A DNA stretch of 38,701 nucleotides from a virus, in IMG/VR virus record IMGVR_UViG_3300010430_000208, positions 1 through 38,701 of that record; one strand, written 5' to 3'. Numbering within the stretch: position 1 is the stretch's first letter; each line of letters starts with the position of its first letter. Of this stretch, positions 15,216 through 22,628 are shown piece by piece. Position numbers and translations under genes: made by a program. Below the pieces are notes generated by a model. It made no database searches and was not told the DNA's origin. It was given only the letters and a program-made list of their open reading frames with translations.

Positions 15216-17201
15216 TTAGCGTACCCGCATGTTCGCCGGTCTGTTCCTGGGTCGTGAGGGTCTGAGGTGTCCCGTGGCCTGTGCCGCGTACCCAGCGGGG
15301 AGTCCGTGTTGGTATGGGCCGTAGGAGCCGTCGTAGGCCCTGCCGTTGATTCCGATGATCCCGATCAGGTCTGTGTGGAGTGATGCCTTGGTGGTGGCGA
15401 GGTCGGCGCTTCCCGATGCGGGCGCGAGGTCCAGGTTGGCCTCGTCGGCAAAGTCGATCGTGGCGTCGTCCACGGTGTCACCTGTGTGGTAGGTGCTGAT
15501 CCAGGTGGCTCTCGAGGTCGATACCGGGCCTGTGCCCGCGCCGTTCTGGCGGATCGTGCTGGTGGTGCCCATATTGCCCACCCAGCAATCCTCCAGGTCC
15601 GACCATGTGTCATGCTGGGCCGTGGTCCACCGGCCCCCGTTGTAGCTCCAGCGGCCCTGGTAGGCGTCTGAGGTGACGTTGCAGGAGATCACGCACCCTC
15701 GGGCCTGGACGTAGAGGTTTGAGGCGTTGAGCCCGCCACCGAAGGCGATCCAGCCCGCGCCGTTGACGTTGCCTGTGGTGGGTTCCGTGTTGTAGAGCGT
15801 GCAGAGGTCGAACTTGAGGAGCTGGTCGTCGTTCGTGCCCGAGTCGATCCGGAAGCAGGCGCCGAGCGCCGAGCCGCCCACCGCGTCGTCCAGGCCGGTC
15901 CGGATGATCACGCAGCTCTGGAACCACGCCCCGATATGGATCAGGAGTTGGCGGTCCGGGCTCGTGGACCATCCCCGGGTGTCGTTCAGGTAGACCCGCT
16001 CGTAGTAGCAGCCGTCCTGGTAAATCTGCCGGGCACAGACGTAGCTCTCTCCGTGGCCGTAATACTGGATCGGGTAGGAAGTTGGATCGTCCGGGTCCGC
16101 CACCGTGTCTGTGCCATAGTTGGCGCTGATCGGTGGTCCCAGAGTGACCGTGTAGCTGCCACTGTGCTTGGCCTCGAGTTCGGCCTTGTAGTTGAACGGT
16201 CGGACATCCCGGTAAGTCACATCCTTGACCGTGCCCAAGTTGCTATCTGTGGCCGAGTCTGTGTGTGTTGTGGATATTGCGTGCTCGAGTGTGTCTGAGA
16301 CCGGGATCCCATCTGGGCCCAGGATCGGGTAGCAGTGAACCTCGACGCCGCCGTTGTGGAATCCTGTGTTGTTCTGAGAGCTTGTGGCGTTGTAGAGCAC
16401 CAGCGATGTGCTGGCGACGCCCAGTCCGTGGGTCATGCCCCAGAACTCACAGTCGGTTGTGCTGGCGGTGTTGTTGCCTGTCGAGTCCGCCCAACCGATA
16501 CCGTGGCCACCCTGGTCCTGAATGATGCAGCGGGTGGCCTTCGACCCAGACCCCTCCTGGAACTGGATGCCATAGCCACCGCTCAGGCCGACGTTGCCCA
16601 GGCCCCTGACGATCAGGCCGTCAGGCCACGCGTTCGCCCCCTTCCAGACGACTCCGTGACGCCCCTTGACCGCGTAACTAAAGTCCGTGTCTGGGGTCGC
16701 CGACTCTCCGGCGTTGGCATAGAGGGTGCCCGATGCCCAACTCCACTCGCCCGCCGCCGGGGTCGTGGTGGTCGGAACCGCCGCCTTTGTCAGCCAGCCC
16801 TTCATGCACCGGCGGTAGTCAGGGAGCCCCGCGAGGTACTGGGCTTTGATCTCGCCGACACCCGTGACTGTGCCCGCCGCGTCGTCGGCGCCGTACTGGT
16901 AGGCGACGTTCTCGGGCTCTACTGCAACAGCGACGCTGTAGATCGTCCCGCTGGGATTAGCCCAGCCGGTCTCGAAGTCCCGGCAGTCGATGATCGTCAT
17001 GCCCGTGGGGCCGCTGCGGGTGTTCCAGGTGAAGTTGTCGTAGCCCGTCGTCTGGTCGATCTGCTCGAAGAACACCCCATCGGTGTAGAGGGTCAGGTCG
17101 TCCCCGAGGGTCACAGCGCCCAGCGTCAGTTTGGCCAGCGCCCATGATGACCCGTCGTTGGAGTCGTTGCCGTTGTTGGAATCAACGTAGAACGTCGCCA
17201 T
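15216..17201 (-). CDS. Parallel beta-helix spike-like protein (possible depolymerase)
   Basis: A 661-residue protein starting ATFYVDSNNGNDSNDGSSW, a common opening of secreted or virion pectate-lyase-like beta-helices, followed by irregular Gly/Asn-rich repeats (GLIVRGLGNVGLSGGYG, CIIQDQGGHGIGWAD, CEFWGMTHGLGVAS) that look like right-handed beta-helix rungs, with about a dozen Cys. The carboxy end is basic. Such proteins serve as tail spikes or capsule-degrading enzymes. Its location upstream of the terminase genes, away from the tail cluster, is unusual. Confidence 0.7.
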   Translation of the reverse strand: MATFYVDSNNGNDSNDGSSWALAKLTLGAVTLGDDLTLYTDGVFFEQIDQTTGYDNFTWNTRSGPTGMTIIDCRDFETGWANPSGTIYSVAVAVEPENVAYQYGADDAAGTVTGVGEIKAQYLAGLPDYRRCMKGWLTKAAVPTTTTPAAGEWSWASGTLYANAGESATPDTDFSYAVKGRHGVVWKGANAWPDGLIVRGLGNVGLSGGYGIQFQEGSGSKATRCIIQDQGGHGIGWADSTGNNTASTTDCEFWGMTHGLGVASTSLVLYNATSSQNNTGFHNGGVEVHCYPILGPDGIPVSDTLEHAISTTHTDSATDSNLGTVKDVTYRDVRPFNYKAELEAKHSGSYTVTLGPPISANYGTDTVADPDDPTSYPIQYYGHGESYVCARQIYQDGCYYERVYLNDTRGWSTSPDRQLLIHIGAWFQSCVIIRTGLDDAVGGSALGACFRIDSGTNDDQLLKFDLCTLYNTEPTTGNVNGAGWIAFGGGLNASNLYVQARGCVISCNVTSDAYQGRWSYNGGRWTTAQHDTWSDLEDCWVGNMGTTSTIRQNGAGTGPVSTSRATWISTYHTGDTVDDATIDFADEANLDLAPASGSADLATTKASLHTDLIGIIGINGRAYDGSYGPYQHGLPAGYAAQATGHLRPSRPRNRPANMRVR

Positions 17202-17203
17202 CC

Positions 17204-18031
17204 CTACCCCTTGACCTTGAGTTTGACCCGATCAACCGTAGCGCGGACTACACCCTTGGCCCCGTCGTCCTCGCTCTTGATCGCGTCCGTGACCTTGGCC
17301 CGCGCCTCCGGGTCCGCGTTCTCCACGCCCTTGACCACCCGCTCGAGCGTGAACCGATCCTTGAACGCTTGGCGGTGGGCCCAGAGGAAGTACCCGCCCA
17401 CGCCCAGGCCAGCGGCCACGACCACCAGCCAGATCCAGGGGTAGGTGGCGATCGTCACCCCGACCCCGATGAACAGGGCGCCCAAGACGCCCGAGGCGAT
17501 CCCGAGCTTGACCTGCTTGGCCCAGAAGATCAGGCCCGCGCCCAGGGCGATGAACAGGGCCCCGATGGCGTAGAAGAACCCCAACCCGCCGGCCAGCTTC
17601 GAGAGGTCGGCGCTGATCGCCGTGGACCCGCCCTCGGTGCTCGACCCGTCTGGGAACGTCACCTGGGGGGTCTTGGACTCGAACGAGCTCGCCGCCTCGT
17701 CGCTGGTTGTGCTCAGGCTCGGGCCGGTGTACGTCACCGAGTTCTGGGTGTCCACGCTCGGATCGGTCTTGTTGACGTGGACCTCACCGTTCTGGGCGGT
17801 GATCGTGCCGTCCGGGGCGATCGAGACCGACTCGGCGTTGGTGATCACCGTGGATTCGGTGGCGGGCCGGGCTGTCCGGGTGGAGGTCACCGTCTGCCGG
17901 GGAGGCTGGATCACCGAGCGGCTCTGGGTCTGGCACCCGGGGCCAAACACCGCCACGGCGAGCAGCCCCCCCGCGCAGAGGGCGAAGAATGACCAGTCTG
18001 CCGTGGTTCGGGCTCGGCGCGGGATGGGCAT
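17204..18031 (-). CDS. Membrane lipoprotein with two to three transmembrane segments
   Basis: A basic amino end and hydrophobic segment with a lipobox ending at Cys33 (GPGC), a Ser/Thr-rich spacer, then hydrophobic segments at about 147-170 and 178-217 and a charged carboxy tail. It is the first gene of the late operon behind the promoter at 18066-18095, with an AGGAGGT site. The multi-helix core could be a holin or spanin-like lysis protein, but I recognise no family. Confidence 0.7.
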   Translation of the reverse strand: MPIPRRARTTADWSFFALCAGGLLAVAVFGPGCQTQSRSVIQPPRQTVTSTRTARPATESTVITNAESVSIAPDGTITAQNGEVHVNKTDPSVDTQNSVTYTGPSLSTTSDEAASSFESKTPQVTFPDGSSTEGGSTAISADLSKLAGGLGFFYAIGALFIALGAGLIFWAKQVKLGIASGVLGALFIGVGVTIATYPWIWLVVVAAGLGVGGYFLWAHRQAFKDRFTLERVVKGVENADPEARAKVTDAIKSEDDGAKGVVRATVDRVKLKVKG

Positions 18032-18065
18032 ACGGACCTCCTGTGAAGGGTCGGCCCCCGCCCGT

Positions 18066-18095
18066 AGTGTACGCTACCGCCAACAGGTTGTGCAA
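18066..18095 (-). promoter_or_regulatory. Late promoter upstream of the terminase-portal operon
   Basis: Minus-strand TTGCAC (18095-18090), an 18-base spacer and TACACT (18071-18066). The -35 is followed by AAC, giving TTGCACAAC, the same nine bases as in the capsid promoter. A start about seven bases after the -10 leaves a leader of roughly 28 bases with an AGGAGGT site. Confidence 0.65.
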
Positions 18096-18112
18096 ACGCC
18101 CACGCGCGTCCG

Positions 18113-18337
18113 CTATATGTGCGGCTTCTCGTGGATCATCTCCCGGAACTTGGCCCGGAGCCGGCCATCCGGCGTTCGGTCGTCGAATGTGGTGCCGGGG
18201 ATCACGACGTACAGGGCCTCGGTGCCCTCGCTCCGGGCGACGCGGAAACACTCGCCCGCGCACACGTCGCCCCCGATGTCAACGATTGCCCCGTCACAGG
18301 GCCCCCGCATCAGTTCGATCTTGCTCGCCCATGCCAT
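18113..18337 (-). CDS. Hypothetical protein, 74 aa
   Basis: A small soluble protein with a GGDVCAGECFRV Cys pair and a YVVIPGTTFDD strand, ending HEKPHI. No family recognised, though the pattern of short strands around a Cys pair recalls small phage proteins of the DUF-type found at operon ends. The GAGGAG site six bases upstream fixes the start. It overlaps the Tat-signal gene by 44 bases. Confidence 0.65.
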   Translation of the reverse strand: MAWASKIELMRGPCDGAIVDIGGDVCAGECFRVARSEGTEALYVVIPGTTFDDRTPDGRLRAKFREMIHEKPHI

Positions 18338-18548
18338 CCATAACTCCTCGTCTAGAGGGTTGGGTCTGGGGGTATTGTGGCATATCTGGGGCCCGCCCGC
18401 CGCCGATCAGGTTCTCAATCCACTCCCTCCGTACCCCGTCACCCCTGCCCTTGAACGGCTCAAGCTTCGGCTTGGGCTCGAGGCTCGAGAACGGGCTGGC
18501 CGCGATCAGGGCCAGCGCCGCGGTCTTGGTGAAGTCTCGGCGGTTCAT
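18294..18548 (-). CDS. Tat-signal miniprotein
   Basis: Eighty-four residues opening MNRRDFTKTAALALIAASPF, a textbook twin-arginine signal (RRDFTK, then a hydrophobic stretch with Ala-rich cleavage region). The mature part is short, Pro- and Arg-rich, with WIENLIGG and YPQTQP. Tat substrates are normally exported in folded form; a phage gene with one is odd. It follows AAGGAG by seven bases and overlaps the neighbouring starts. The mature domain has no recognisable function. Confidence 0.6.
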   Translation of the reverse strand: MNRRDFTKTAALALIAASPFSSLEPKPKLEPFKGRGDGVRREWIENLIGGGRAPDMPQYPQTQPSRRGVMDGMGEQDRTDAGAL

Positions 18549-19081
18549 GGCTTCTCCTTGAGTTTGCCCTGCGCCAGAAGTACCTGACGACAGTGGGACA
18601 GCAGCGAGGGGAGGGTGTCTCCGTCCTCGGGATGACACCAAAGGCCGTTGACACCAATGAGCATCGACCGAGAATTCAGCATCGCCCCATGGCGCGCTAC
18701 GCCGTGCATTCTCGTAAACAACCACTCCACCGCCACCCCGATCTGGGCGGCTAGGTCGATGGGTTCGGGGTTCTCTGGGTCTGCGTATACCGTTCGATTG
18801 CCCGTGTACGGCCCAACGAACGACCGCTCCCAGTCGCCGAGCGCGTTCTGCCCCGGCGGCGGCTCTTGTCGCGCCCACCCAGGAGGAACCAGCTTCGGCT
18901 CGACCTCCCAGAGTTCTACCCAGGCTTCGAGTGTTTCAGTCTTGGGCATCGGGTGTCTCCTGTTGTGATTGAGAAGGGCCACGGTATTGTCGGGCATCCA
19001 ATCCGCCGTCAGGATCGGCACGCCCAGGATGGTTCGCCCCGTGTCTCGGCACACCCCCCTGCTGTAGTAGTGCCTGCCCAT
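18545..19081 (-). CDS. Hypothetical protein, 178 aa (alternative internal start at 18949, 134 aa)
   Basis: The longer start at 19081 overlaps the TGA of the HNH gene (TGATG). An in-frame ATG at 18949 is preceded by GGAGACACCCG, the ribosome cassette shared with four other starts, so translation may begin at either. The shorter product begins MPKTETLEAWVELWEVEPKL and has a VEWLFTRMHGVARHGAML segment; the extra 44 residues have coding composition. No family recognised. Confidence 0.6.
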   Translation of the reverse strand: MGRHYYSRGVCRDTGRTILGVPILTADWMPDNTVALLNHNRRHPMPKTETLEAWVELWEVEPKLVPPGWARQEPPPGQNALGDWERSFVGPYTGNRTVYADPENPEPIDLAAQIGVAVEWLFTRMHGVARHGAMLNSRSMLIGVNGLWCHPEDGDTLPSLLSHCRQVLLAQGKLKEKP

Positions 19082-19599
19082 CACTCCCCCTTGCTCTTGT
19101 GGTGTTCGAGGTGAATCTTCGATGCCGGTCCGCCTCGCCAGTGGCCCCAGTCGGTCGCGCGATAGACCGTGGTATCACTTACACCCAGGTCCTCTGCAAT
19201 CGCCACAACTGACTCACCGCGCCCCCTTCTGTTGCGGGCGTCTAATACTTGGCCACTGCTCAACTTCGACACCAATCCAGACCGGACAGCGTGGTGGACG
19301 TTCTCTCGCCTGCCGACCCATTCCAGGTTCGATGCGTGTGAGTTCTGCTTGTTCCCGTCGATATGGTTCACCTCTGGCTTGCCGCTACGAACTGGGACAA
19401 ACTGCTCTGCCACCAATCGGTGAGTGAACTTCTGCGCCCTGGTCCCGTCACCCCTATACAGAACCACGGCGGGGTACCTGCCGTTTCCGTTCAGTGACCC
19501 GTTGATGAACTTGCCCGACTCGGTGTTATGGACGTGGCCGTACTCTGACACACGGTATCTGGGGAACCCAGGGATTTCAGACCACATGATTTCAGGCAT
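19081..19599 (-). CDS. NUMOD4-HNH homing endonuclease, free-standing
   Basis: 172 residues. NUMOD4 strand region (MWSEIPGFPRYRVSEYGHV, then a GRYPAVVLYR strand), an HNH core with VNHIDGNKQNSHASNLEWV (His79, Asn91) and a carboxy-terminal HTH (about 113-152: LSSGQVLDARNRRGRGESVV...DTTVYRATDWGHW). The start at 19599 is chosen since upstream codons lie in the preceding gene. It encodes a site-specific mobility endonuclease between two early genes; no intron or intein is visible at its borders. Confidence 0.88.
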   Translation of the reverse strand: MPEIMWSEIPGFPRYRVSEYGHVHNTESGKFINGSLNGNGRYPAVVLYRGDGTRAQKFTHRLVAEQFVPVRSGKPEVNHIDGNKQNSHASNLEWVGRRENVHHAVRSGLVSKLSSGQVLDARNRRGRGESVVAIAEDLGVSDTTVYRATDWGHWRGGPASKIHLEHHKSKGE

Positions 19600-19930
19600 C
19601 AGAATCCCTTTCGATGATCGCCCGCGCGAATGCCTCCATGTCCTCGGCTCGGATACACACAAGCCACTCCTCGCGGTTGGGGCGGAAGGCGACAACGGGG
19701 ACAATGTTCGGCCCAGCGTCCGAGATCGCCTTCTTCATCCAAGCCCTCGGGCTCTCTCGCTGAACTCGCTTGACCTCGAAATGAATGCCGTCGATGTCAG
19801 ACACGACATCGGGCGCGTCCGGGTTGCCGGCGTACTGCTGGCCCCTTCGGGCCTTGATCCCCAGGTGCTTGCGCAGCCAGTCCCGCCACTCGAGTTCGCC
19901 CCGGATTCCTTTTTCCCTGCTGTTGATCAT
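19592..19930 (-). CDS. PD-(D/E)XK-type nuclease / Holliday junction resolvase-like
   Basis: 112 residues with the nuclease pattern KGIRGELEWRDWLR (Glu12, Glu14), NPDAPDV (Asp38, Asp41) and IHFEVKRVQR (Glu52, Lys54). This is the layout of archaeal-type or phage resolvase-like Mrr/PDDEXK enzymes. The remaining half is helical. Its position in an early operon of recombination genes fits a role in resolving replication or recombination intermediates. It overlaps the downstream HNH start by eight bases. Confidence 0.7.
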   Translation of the reverse strand: MINSREKGIRGELEWRDWLRKHLGIKARRGQQYAGNPDAPDVVSDIDGIHFEVKRVQRESPRAWMKKAISDAGPNIVPVVAFRPNREEWLVCIRAEDMEAFARAIIERDSDA

Positions 19931-20868
19931 CTGACCAGCTCGTACTTCTCAGAGATGTGCTTCATCAGGAGGCTGGCCCGGTCGTAGTCCTCGTTTGTGC
20001 CCCAGAGTTGCATCTGCTTGGGTCCCCGGATCGCGTTGTAGAGGATGTTAAACTCTGTCATCGGGTCCAGTTTCAACTCCACCATCGGGCGGAAGGCGTA
20101 GCGGATTTGGCAGTTGTAGGCGGCGCGGTTGATGTCGCTCGCTGATTCCCACTTCCGCGCGACCGCTGTCTCGATCGCTGCGTTGCCGCGGTTGTTGTAG
20201 CACCAGAGCAACTGGAACGGGGGCCACGGGTTGTCTCCGAGGCGTTCGGCGATTTTCTCTCGGAAGCGGAAGGCGCTTTTGACCCGGTCGGCGGTCTCGT
20301 CGTAGCTCGGCACGTTCACAACATCGCAGTCCGTTCCGATCCCCACCACGCATCCGTTCGCCTCGCTGGCGCCCGCTGCCATGCCGCAATGAAAGAGGTA
20401 CGACTTGAGGGCGAGTTCGGATTCCTCGGGGCGACTGTCACCGGCAAGCCAGTACGACCCCGCCGCGCTCGTTGCGTGCAAACCCGGAACGCTCAACTCA
20501 TCGACGTAGGCGCGCCCGTTCGGTCCGTGCTGGCGAACGACCATCTGTAAGCCCCACCACCTGCCAGCCGAGTAAGCGCGGTCCATCGGGATAGCGACGA
20601 TGATGTCGCCGATTCCCTCCCTGACCTCTTTGGGCAGGTGTGGGTTGTCGTCAGGCATATGCGGGTGAACCTGATCCTCATAGATCAGATCGTACTGGTC
20701 CGCCAACTCCCGACCTTGGTTGCCGATGATGGCGACGGTCAGGTCGAGCCCAGGCTTGAGGGGTGTGACCACGACAGGCTCGGGCATCAGGCCACCCTCA
20801 ATCATCGCCCGCTCGTGCAGGGCGAGTCGTTGCTCGGCGGCGTTCATTCGTTCGTTCATGTCAGGCAT
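19927..20868 (-). CDS. Hypothetical protein, 313 aa, no family recognised
   Basis: The start MPDMNERMNA at 20868 overlaps the end of the small membrane-protein gene by eight bases; the longer reading to 20964 runs through that gene. It contains an alpha/beta core with LDLTVAIIGNQGRELADQYD (about 42-61), GDIIVAIPMDRAYS and a Trp-rich WWGLQMVV segment, Cys residues near the middle, and ends in a helical segment. It is the largest unassigned protein of the early region. Enzymatic character is plausible, but I see no known catalytic motif. Confidence 0.7.
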   Translation of the reverse strand: MPDMNERMNAAEQRLALHERAMIEGGLMPEPVVVTPLKPGLDLTVAIIGNQGRELADQYDLIYEDQVHPHMPDDNPHLPKEVREGIGDIIVAIPMDRAYSAGRWWGLQMVVRQHGPNGRAYVDELSVPGLHATSAAGSYWLAGDSRPEESELALKSYLFHCGMAAGASEANGCVVGIGTDCDVVNVPSYDETADRVKSAFRFREKIAERLGDNPWPPFQLLWCYNNRGNAAIETAVARKWESASDINRAAYNCQIRYAFRPMVELKLDPMTEFNILYNAIRGPKQMQLWGTNEDYDRASLLMKHISEKYELVR

Positions 20869-20971
20869 CGTCGTCGGGGCCTCCGTATTTGATCCAGTCG
20901 TATATGAGTGCGCAGAACAGGGTGAACAGGAGCACGATGGCGGCGCCAGGACATGCCACCTCAATCCACAT
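20861..20971 (-). CDS. Short membrane peptide, 36 aa
   Basis: Reads MWIEVACPGAAIVLLFTLFC then ALIYDWIKYGG, one transmembrane helix with a short charged tail. An AAGGAGACACCT site (variant of the repeated cassette) precedes the ATG at 20971. Its stop overlaps the next gene by eight bases, which supports it as a real coupled gene. Function unknown. Confidence 0.6.
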   Translation of the reverse strand: MWIEVACPGAAIVLLFTLFCALIYDWIKYGGPDDDA

Positions 20972-20989
20972 CAGGTGTCTCCTTGGGGG

Positions 20990-21205
20990 TTAGATCGCGC
21001 TGATAACTGCGATTGCCACGGCCCCGACTGTCACGACCGCCCACACCCGCCAGTCCGTGGGCAGAACATGAACCGTCACCCATCCTGTATTCCAAGCGTG
21101 GGTATCGTTGTGGTGGTGGCTATGGGTCGCGGTCTTGACATCAGGCCCGCTCTCGCCGCCGAACCCAATCTCCAAGTCTGCGAAAACGCTGGGTCCATTA
21201 TCCAT
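20990..21205 (-). CDS. Small protein with carboxy-terminal transmembrane anchor, 71 aa
   Basis: A soluble acidic amino half with a His cluster (THSHHHND) and a carboxy-terminal hydrophobic segment (VWAVVTVGAVAIAVISAI), a tail-anchored layout. The ATG at 21205 sits in the GGAGACACCCGATG cassette, which overlaps the end of the upstream gene. No family recognised. Confidence 0.65.
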   Translation of the reverse strand: MDNGPSVFADLEIGFGGESGPDVKTATHSHHHNDTHAWNTGWVTVHVLPTDWRVWAVVTVGAVAIAVISAI

Positions 21206-21614
21206 CGGGTGTCTCCTGTGGAGTGGTCTCGGCCTCGACCGGCACGAACATGGCCAGGATCTGCTGCTGCGTCTCTACCCTGAACTCCGGGTCCATGTCC
21301 GACCAGTCCATGCAATGAAGCGGTCGCAGGGCCTTCATCACGCTGCCGTCCGGGACGATGCGCGCCGACTCAAGAAGGCTGCTCAGGTCTGAGATCGAGA
21401 AGAACGACTTGTCCAGCAGCCGCTGGAGTCCGACCTGGACAGCGTCCTGCACGAACTCATGGGCGGGCTTCGGGTTGACCGTGACTGGACGAGAAAGGTC
21501 GGGCTTCCGTGTGGACCGGCCCTCTTGGATCATTGAGATGATCTGGAGTCCCATGATCGCGTCGTCGCGCTCTCGGGTCACTCGCGCGAGTTCCCGACTG
21601 CTGCTGCTAAACAT
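21198..21614 (-). CDS. Hypothetical protein, 138 aa
   Basis: Starts in the GGAGACACCCG-ATG cassette (21614) and ends with the residues ETPDG because the next cassette is translated within its tail. An amino-terminal helix (SRELARVTRERDDAIMGLQ) is followed by a helical region (AVQVGLQRLLDKSFFSISDL). No family recognised. Confidence 0.65.
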   Translation of the reverse strand: MFSSSSRELARVTRERDDAIMGLQIISMIQEGRSTRKPDLSRPVTVNPKPAHEFVQDAVQVGLQRLLDKSFFSISDLSSLLESARIVPDGSVMKALRPLHCMDWSDMDPEFRVETQQQILAMFVPVEAETTPQETPDG

Positions 21615-22008
21615 CGGGTGTCTCCCTCTTGGCTTGCTCGGCTGCTTCGGGGGTGGAGTAGCAGTCGGAAATCGGAAGGACAAGCCACTCTCTGATCCTC
21701 GGCACTTCGGAGTTGTCGGGGTGCTCATCATCCTCGCCGAAGTTCCGGTCTTGCTGGCAGTCAATCAGGTCGTTGGCGATATACCGGCGCCCTGTTGTTG
21801 GACCGTACACTGCGCCCAGCGGCCCAACCCTCACCCCATCAGCCGTCACCGGCAACGACTCCACCAGCCTGACGATCTCCTCGGGGGTGTGCTTCTCTAG
21901 GAGGGGGGCGAGGGCAGTCAGGATCGAATGCGCCTGTGCGGTCCACCCGTTGCTCTGGTACGACAACGACTCAAGCAACTCCCCGATGCCCACTTTCTTC
22001 TCACCCAT
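21607..22008 (-). CDS. Hypothetical protein, 133 aa
   Basis: Starts at ATG 22008, overlapping the upstream stop by eight bases, and ends ETPDV, the cassette-encoded tail. It has an amino-terminal helix pair (ELLESLSYQSNGWTAQAHSI, EEIVRLVESLP) and a DGVRVGPLGAVYGPTTGRRY strand region. No known family. Acidic, soluble. Confidence 0.65.
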   Translation of the reverse strand: MGEKKVGIGELLESLSYQSNGWTAQAHSILTALAPLLEKHTPEEIVRLVESLPVTADGVRVGPLGAVYGPTTGRRYIANDLIDCQQDRNFGEDDEHPDNSEVPRIREWLVLPISDCYSTPEAAEQAKRETPDV

Positions 22009-22186
22009 CAATCACCCCTCCAAACACGAGCACCATCACGGTGCCGCAAATCATGGCCACCGAGATGACAAGGGCGAGGCAGGCCATGCGGACGGACCAG
22101 CCGATCTCTTCTGCCCAAGCCTTCGATGCGTCGTGCTTGTTCGTGTCGTGGTCGATCTGTGCAGGCGTTGGTGTGTCAGGGGTCAT
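22001..22186 (-). CDS. Small membrane protein, 61 aa
   Basis: Soluble amino end followed by a transmembrane segment (VRMACLALVISVAMICGTVM, then VLVFGG). The start MTPDTP at 22186 is preceded by AAGGAACCCACCC and overlaps the upstream stop; the longer reading to 22237 lies in the upstream gene. Function unknown; could be one of several early membrane-active phage peptides. Confidence 0.65.
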   Translation of the reverse strand: MTPDTPTPAQIDHDTNKHDASKAWAEEIGWSVRMACLALVISVAMICGTVMVLVFGGVIDG

Positions 22187-22407
22187 TGGGTGGGTTCCTT
22201 GCCCGGCACGATCGCATAGGCGAGGGCTTCGCGGCAATCTGCAAGACTTCGTTTCAACCGCTCAACCTCTGCCTCCAACTCCTTGCAGCGGGGGCAGGGT
22301 GGGGTGGTTGCTGGAATCATCGCTCCGCACGCCACACACCATTCGGAGCTGTTGATAGATGCACAACTCTTCACCTTGCCGCAACTTGGGCACGTTCTCT
22401 CACTCAT
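22183..22407 (-). CDS. Zinc-ribbon protein, 74 aa
   Basis: Starts ERTCPSCGKVKS with CxxC pairs (CPSC, CVAC, then CPRC) and a coiled-coil tail (KELEAEVERLKRSL). The three CxxC pairs indicate a zinc ribbon, often used for nucleic-acid or protein binding. The gene overlaps the preceding stop (ATGA). Confidence 0.75.
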   Translation of the reverse strand: MSERTCPSCGKVKSCASINSSEWCVACGAMIPATTPPCPRCKELEAEVERLKRSLADCREALAYAIVPGKEPTQ

Positions 22408-22628
22408 CGCTCTGTGTCTCCTGTTGGGGGATCTCGCATCCAAATCTCGTGGCCCTCGGAGGTAGTACCGACCCAGTAGAGCGCCGCCGGGTCGAGCATC
22501 CTCGATGAACGAATCTCTCCCAGAACCGCCATCGAGACTGCGAGCAAGAGTGCGCCGCCGAGGAACCCGAAGAAAAAGCCCATGCCAACCGACTGATACC
22601 ACTCGGCCCGATATCTTGCCCCGCTCAT
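22404..22628 (-). CDS. Small membrane protein, 74 aa
   Basis: A transmembrane segment near the amino end (GMGFFFGFLGGALLLAVSMA, then VLG) followed by a short soluble tail. The ATG at 22628 follows GGGGAGACACACC, another variant of the cassette, inside the preceding gene's end. No family recognised. Confidence 0.65.
   Translation of the reverse strand: MSGARYRAEWYQSVGMGFFFGFLGGALLLAVSMAVLGEIRSSRMLDPAALYWVGTTSEGHEIWMRDPPTGDTER

Noticed and set aside
16262-16280. DnaA-box-like TGTGGATA inside the spike gene
   Set aside because: Incomplete match within a coding region, expected by chance.
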